From positions 372,001 through 436,000 of the forward strand of contig JAGPYM010000027.1 in NCBI GenBank assembly GCA_020736575.1: a DNA stretch of 64,000 nucleotides, read 5' to 3'. Each line of letters begins with the position of its first letter. The first letter of the stretch is position 1. The stretch comes from Thelonectria olida (lineage: Eukaryota > Ascomycota > Sordariomycetes > Hypocreales > Nectriaceae). Positions 59,139 to 64,000 of the stretch are shown piece by piece. The notes under the pieces were generated by a model, which was given only the letters and a program-made list of their open reading frames with translations, made no database searches and was not told the DNA's origin. A program made the position numbers and the translations under genes.

Positions 59139-60506
59139 GCACTAGGTAAGCTGATCTGTCTCATCTTTGTTTAGCACTTCTTCCTCTCTGCGGCAACTGA
59201 GATCTGACTGCGAGGACGGTAGGTACTGTTGGCTTATCCCCGCCGGCTGCAACGTGTCGTACGTCGACTGGGGACCCGGAGACTTGCATTGGCGCTGAGA
59301 AAATTGTCAGACCCGTCCCAGACGGAGAAGATGCGACATGATTTGGGGGTGGGATGGAGCAGGATTGAGCATGATTATGAAGGTAGGACGCGCGGGTCGT
59401 CGGTGGGTTTTGAGGGAGAAAACATTGGAAGGGTTGGCCTGCTTGGGAGGGTCAACTCGATAGCGCAATAGGCAAAATATTCCATGAATCGGAATTTTGA
59501 TCGAATCAAAACAAGCTGAACAAGGGTTCATTCAGGGCGAGGTTGGGTTGGTTCCTGATGTGCCCCGCTAACATGAGGCCTGTCCTGAACCCCTCTCGGC
59601 TACCGGGGAGGGGGGGTGCGCTTTGAACTGCAGCCGCTGACGTTGTATTTGCAAGTCGGCCAAAGAGTTTGTTGCCACGGGTCCCATGGACATGGTCCTG
59701 TGTACTTTGTATGTGTGAAGGGACACTCATTGATCTGAAGATATTTCAACATGGTTTCTTGTGATCTAATTGCAGCCATGATGAGAGGGGACTGCCCCGC
59801 CGATGACGTAGCCATCCTGATACAATCTCAACGTCTCAAACGTGAATGTCTTGGTCCCTTGAACCCTCGAACTGCTTTATTCGTACCCCACAGGCGCGAG
59901 GTACAGGCAACCAGCGGCCGGAATGTTAAGACTTCACACTCAGGCCTTAGTCGACTCGTTCGACAACTTATTGGACAAGTTACCACACCAGCTTGTAGAT
60001 CATTCCTCGTGACGGCCTAGGGAGACGTGATCAGCCACGACACCAAATCATGTCCCGCGTTTGCAACGTGCTAGGTAGGTATGAAGTTACCTCGTATGTA
60101 CTGTGCACTTTGGAAGCACAAACCACTCAGATCGGGGCAGTTCCACCTCGATCGATATCCTTCTCAAAATGGATCATCACACGCCCCCCAGACTGTTGCA
60201 CTGGCATGACCAATGACGTGAGGGAAAATGGGAATCCTTCAGATTGGCCCTTCCCTTTCGCTGCACCAACGTCTTGCCCAGAAGTCTCATTGGGGTCATT
60301 GCCTCCCATCCTCGTGCCCGAGGGAAAGGATGCCTGAGGATTACCTACGCTCCTGTCTCGATCTCCAGTACGTATAAAACCCCGCCACTGTTGGTACATT
60401 CCCTACCTGCACTGCCCTCTGACCATCATCAACGCACTCCTCCTATCTACGCAAGACCAAGACCAAGAACACACAACCACCAAAACAACACCTCAATACC
60501 ATCATC
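59139..60506. other. Intergenic, upstream region of metallothionein
   Basis: About 1.37 kb. A frame at 59229-59471 has no support. The right end carries the metallothionein TATA box and a C/A-rich leader of about 100 bases. Confidence 0.5.
60373..60379 (+). promoter_or_regulatory. TATA box of the metallothionein gene
   Basis: TATAAAA, 128-134 bases upstream of the ATG at 60507, in line with a strongly inducible gene. Confidence 0.55.
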
Positions 60507-60642
60507 ATGGGTGACTGTGGATGCTCCTCGAGCGGCTCTTGCAACTGCGGCTCTGGCTGCACTTGCTCCGGATGCCCTGTAAGTTCATTGTCCCTAGCAC
60601 ATGAGACAAACACTAACGGTACTGCCAATCAAGCATAAATAA
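60507..60642 (+). CDS. Copper-type metallothionein, 26 residues, two exons
   Basis: Exon 1 60507-60578 and exon 2 60634-60642; intron 60579-60633 (55 nt, donor GTAAGT, branch CACTAAC, acceptor ATCAAG). The product is 26 residues with seven Cys at 4, 6, 12, 14, 18, 20 and 23 in the order DCGC, SCNC, GCTC, GC, and ends PHK. Length, Cys count and spacing match the Neurospora copper metallothionein, which binds six Cu(I) ions through its seven Cys. Expected role: cytosolic copper buffering and detoxification. Exon 2 encodes only the last two residues. If the intron is retained, translation continues in frame to a 43-residue form with the same Cys. It is far too short for ordinary gene finders. 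Confidence 0.93.
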
Positions 60643-61000
60643 GCTCCTCTATCTCCACTGCACCGCTGTCGATGAGAACCTTGAGGGCATCGACAGACCG
60701 AGATATGACAGGAACAAGACGTATCATTGGAGGAACATGGATCCACTCGTTTTCGACGACATGGGGGAATGGACTATCAAAGACTCTTCAGATTGCTGGG
60801 CTTGAAATGCTAGTTGATTGAAATTGACTTCTCATTTGCGCCGTCTTTGAGCGTTGGTATCTGAACCGTGACTGTGACTGACTACGACTATGACCATGAC
60901 CATGACTAACAGAAGGTGCCTCCTGTCTACCAATACGTGTCTATCCAATGCAGATCCAGATATGATAACTCCTGGTATACCATAATACTAGTCATCACCA
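60643..61000. other. Convergent intergenic region
   Basis: About 360 bases holding the metallothionein 3' UTR and that of the membrane protein gene. 60868-60908 has a short GACTATGACCATGAC-type tandem repeat. Confidence 0.5.
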
Positions 61001-61828
61001 TTACCTCTTAAGATACTCCGGCCCAGAAGGAAAGAAAGCAAGAACCGGACTCAACGCCTGATCAGATCGTGCTCCTCCGGGTGTTAATAGCCGATCAGCA
61101 TCACTACACTTCTCCGCCTCAACTTCATCTTCATCCTCAAACGCCTCCTCCATCATACCCACCGCAGTCCACTCCTTCTTCCTGCCGTCTCTCCCCCGTC
61201 TATACGCCACCAACAACGCCTCCCTCGCCAACCTCCCAAAGTAAAGCACTGCCGCGAGAAACGAGAATGCAAAACTCGTCTGGGCGACCCGGCAATACCC
61301 TCTGTTCGAAACCCAACTCTCGGAGCAGGAATGCGTCAGGTACCACGGCCGCGTGCTCGGGTGTTCCGGGTCGGAGCAGTCCTCGGACGTCTGGCCCACG
61401 AGGCTCAAAGTCCAGAGCGAGGCGAGGAGCGCGTCGTAGAGGACGTTTGCATAGCGTGGGAGGTACTCGAGATGGGCCATGATGGCGCGGGCGAGGAATA
61501 TGACGAGGCTTAGGATGGCTATCGCGAGGTTCGAGTCTGTCAACCTACACGCAACATGATTAGATATGATGTATACAGCTGTAAGTGATCTGGTGGAGAA
61601 GAGATACCTCTGCGACCAGATCAAGGGTATCTCGGGGGGTTCGCGATGGTTGGCGTAGAAGTAGATGCGCTTGTTCGGATTCGAGTTCCAGCCCTCCTCG
61701 CCGCCGTTTGCCCACAGCCGCGACCTGAAGCGATCCGGATATGCCAGCCCAAACAGCACGACGGTGACTGTAGCAACGACGAACTCGAGGCCGAGGAAGC
61801 AAAGGGAAAGGTTGCTTGGGCGTGTCAT
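61001..61828 (-). CDS. Four-helix (MARVEL-like) fungal membrane protein, two exons
   Basis: Exons 61828-61608 and 61544-61001; intron 61607-61545 (63 nt, GTATCT...GTGTAG, branch TCTAAT); 254 residues. The intron is a multiple of three with no stop, so the unspliced frame stays open; splicing restores IPLIWSQRLTDSNLAIAIL, joining the short loop to helix 2 as in relatives. The start MTRPSNLSLCFLGLEF is chosen because it opens directly into helix 1; the longer upstream frame is not family-like. Helices: about 7-28, 77-97, 105-123 and 165-185, a layout of MARVEL-like proteins. A CSDPEHPS...PWYL...CSESW loop lies between helices 3 and 4. The C-terminus is acidic and cytoplasmic. Probable plasma-membrane protein of unknown role. 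Confidence 0.8.
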   Translation of the reverse strand: MTRPSNLSLCFLGLEFVVATVTVVLFGLAYPDRFRSRLWANGGEEGWNSNPNKRIYFYANHREPPEIPLIWSQRYLFSTRSLTAVYIISNHVACRLTDSNLAIAILSLVIFLARAIMAHLEYLPRYANVLYDALLASLWTLSLVGQTSEDCSDPEHPSTRPWYLTHSCSESWVSNRGYCRVAQTSFAFSFLAAVLYFGRLAREALLVAYRRGRDGRKKEWTAVGMMEEAFEDEDEVEAEKCSDADRLLTPGGARSDQALSPVLAFFPSGPEYLKR

Positions 61829-63827
61829 GACTTGAAGGGATCTGAGACACTGCGCGTGCACACCTCTGGAGGTTGATGGGTCTCCATTGCGAAGCGGGGG
61901 TATTCCTCTATTTACTCTTCCAGGATTTGTTGTTGTTACAGATATGTGGATGGGCTCGTGAGGGTCGCGTAACAAGTGGTGAGATTTGCCCGACGCCTGA
62001 GGCCAGGACCGCGAAACTTGCTCATACTCCCGCACAGGGGTTGCGCAAGCTGTAGGCGGGTACTCGAGAAATTCGAGGCTTGGCAGAGCGAGTGTTTCGT
62101 CAGGAGGATTCTTGGGGGCGATATGGAATCAAATCGACATGTGCGCTTCGGCGAAGGGGGAGGATATTTCTAGTTGGGATGCATAGCGGTGGTGTGGGTG
62201 TAGAGGCGGTTAAGGGGGGCGACGCGGCTGAGGCGCAACTTGTCTTTAATGAAAGCTTGCTTGGGACTAGATATGGGTCGAAAGAAGAAAAGACTGTCTT
62301 TTAAAGAAAAGCCACAGAATTACATCCGCAAGCCACATAGAGATCGTGTAGGGCGGTTGCGTTTGGGCGAGCTAACTAGCTGAGGCTCACCTCTAGGTAG
62401 AGTATTGGGGGACCAACATCTCAGCCTCGATAGGTATCATAGCCTATGAGTCGAGTCCCCGTATGATGAAATCTTTATTAATACTTGTAGCTTCTCTTGA
62501 CAAGTTCATCCAGGATCTGGATAGGGAAGAACAGCCGAGTTGCATGTTTGGGCCCTGGAACTGGTGGAGCCATGTCCAAACCTCGATGTGCTGGGAAATC
62601 CTTGATGATGATAGGTAGGCGATGAAGGCATGATCCTCTAACAATTATACCACCCTGTATTGCTCAGAAAAGAAGCTATGATCCGGAATCGCTTCCTCGA
62701 TACACCGGGTTGGTTATTGGGCTGTCTGGTTCAACCGTGACTAGGCGTAGTCGGCGATTGCATTTAGTCGCCGACCTAGGTCCAGTCCTGGTCGAACGTA
62801 GAACAGCAGACAATAATAATTCACCTTATTCATAAAGTTCTAGTGGAAGAGAGTACACAGTACCTAAACGTGTTGTTGTTTACCGTCAGTCTGTCATTGA
62901 GAGGCAGTTCCGGGCCACACACGCAAACTCAACTTGCGCACACATTCTTAGTACTTTGCAAATGTGGAATTTCGAGAATTGCGCACATCTGCTATTCTTG
63001 TTTCCTCATTTCCATCTTACGTCAGAAATACTATCTCTTCACTGAGACGTTGCGAATATTCGAGCAGGTTTCATCCCATGCATGTTGAATTCAGAGCTGA
63101 GGTAGTCTGCCTAAAGTACCTTCGCTGATGCAACGAACGTAACGAGTAGGCACCCTAGGACCTAGGCATGTAGTAACTACATATATTTAAGAATAGAAAT
63201 AGTGATGAAGTGCCAACTTACGGGAATATATGGCCTCCTTCCTTAGGTAAGTGGTCGACGAGTGTGGTTCTGCTGAGATCGCTCCTCGGCTCTCAATCCG
63301 GTCTTACGACAGTGATTATGAAGCACCGATAACAATGCCAAGATTCGGAAATGTCATCTCCCTCACTCGTGAATAACACATTCAGAGTGCCTTGTCAAAT
63401 GAGGCTGACTCTGTGCTTTGTTGAACATTGGACGAGACAGGGATGGAATGTATCCACCCAAGGCCAGCAGATGATGTAACCACCACCATTCAGCCTTATT
63501 CCAGACGTGATCCCAGAATGCCCTGCAATTCAGCCTCAGGTTGCACAAAACACCAACGACTGCAAACCGCGAATCCAAGCCCTGACAAGCTGCAACCCCC
63601 ATCGCCCTCATTCCTTCCCTTCTTTTACAGCGTTCGAGTCTTGTTTGATATGACATAACCTCGCTCCCTCCATCTCCGACCCGATCCGATCCGATCCACT
63701 CGACTTTACCCCACACACCAGCTTCCAAGCTCCAGCTGACAGAAGCGCCCGTTCAACGTCGCTTCGCTAATCAATCCGCCCGCGAGAGCCGGGCAAGCAC
63801 GCGACACTCTTGTCGCCAACATCCATC
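61829..63827. other. 2 kb divergent intergenic region
   Basis: Between the membrane protein (-) and the RING-CH gene (+). No gene seen. 63100-63200 is AT-rich with CCTAGG-type words (CCTAGGACCTAGGC near 63155). 63590-63820 is a C/T-rich leader before the final gene. Confidence 0.5.
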
Positions 63828-64000
63828 ATGCCTCCCTCTCCGCCTCAAACGAGCCCCTCGACCTCCGACGCTCCTGCTCCTCCCCGCTCGGTCGACGCCC
63901 CGCGACGATGCTTCATCTGTCTCACCGACGAGGACCCGTCTGACCCGCCCGATTCTTGGGTCGATCCGTGTCCCTGCACCCTCGAGGCTCATCAAGACTG
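63828..64000 (+). CDS. RING-CH (MARCH-type) domain protein, 3' end outside window
   Basis: Only the first 57 codons are visible. After a Pro/Ser-rich N-terminus the sequence reads RRCFICLTDEDPSDPPDSWV then DPCPCTLEAHQD, which is the first half of a RING-CH finger: CxxC, an acidic loop of 20 residues, then CxC and the His position. Such proteins are membrane-associated E3 ubiquitin ligases; whether membrane helices follow cannot be seen. The ATG is preceded by ACATCCATC and a C/T-rich leader. Confidence 0.8.
   Translation, partial: MPPSPPQTSPSTSDAPAPPRSVDAPRRCFICLTDEDPSDPPDSWVDPCPCTLEAHQD

Noticed and set aside
1..64000. tRNA, rRNA or CRISPR loci
   Set aside because: Reading for GGTTCRANNCC-type B boxes and regular direct repeats gave no candidate with paired arms; a covariance search (tRNAscan-SE, Rfam) would be decisive.

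Overview
The window comes from the genome of a filamentous ascomycete (Pezizomycotina), most likely a Sordariomycete. The evidence is short introns (mostly 46-70 nt) with GTRNGY-like donors and CTAAC/CTAAT branch sites, a fungal non-reducing polyketide synthase, a Neurospora-type metallothionein, NACHT/ankyrin genes with fungal N-terminal domains, and one short AT-rich island of the kind left by repeat-induced point mutation (RIP). No bacterial-type operon, CRISPR array, tRNA or rRNA gene was found. All gene models were built by eye from open frames, splice signals and family motifs.

Left part (1-17 kb): the 3' nine-tenths of a non-reducing PKS (SAT tail-KS-AT-PT-ACP-ACP-TE) enters from the left edge. 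It has no tailoring enzymes to its right, so its cluster, if any, lies to the left. Next come a small possibly myristoylated protein, a C-terminally anchored Cys-containing surface protein, an F-box-like/ankyrin protein, a NACHT (STAND/NLR-like) gene carrying one in-frame TAA, an AT-rich relic, and a three-exon alpha-glucoside/sugar MFS permease.

Middle part (17-32 kb): two Cys-rich surface proteins converge. One is a secreted protein with nine tandem Cys-rich units. The other is a single-pass membrane protein whose cytoplasmic tail holds about 17 copies of a degenerate QQxVAEVDGG unit. Then comes the five-exon acetolactate synthase gene ILV2, with TGACTC (CPC1/Gcn4-type) sites upstream, and a four-exon ankyrin-type gene.

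Right-centre (33-52 kb): two paralogous C2H2 zinc-finger genes on the same strand share an intron position. They lie within about 15 kb of sequence without recognisable genes (9.8 kb upstream of one, 5.1 kb upstream of the other).

Right part (52-64 kb): a non-heme haloperoxidase-like hydrolase, an uncharacterised two-exon fungal protein, galactokinase, an unrecognised ORF, a 26-residue copper-type metallothionein split by an intron, a four-helix MARVEL-like membrane protein, and the start of a RING-CH protein cut by the right edge.

The genes do not form one pathway. Housekeeping metabolism (ILV2, GAL1), metal handling, sugar uptake, surface proteins and non-self-recognition-type genes are interspersed. 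Several models differ from the plain open frames: the PKS, ILV2, the MARVEL-like gene, the metallothionein and the 54.5 kb gene all need introns to read correctly.
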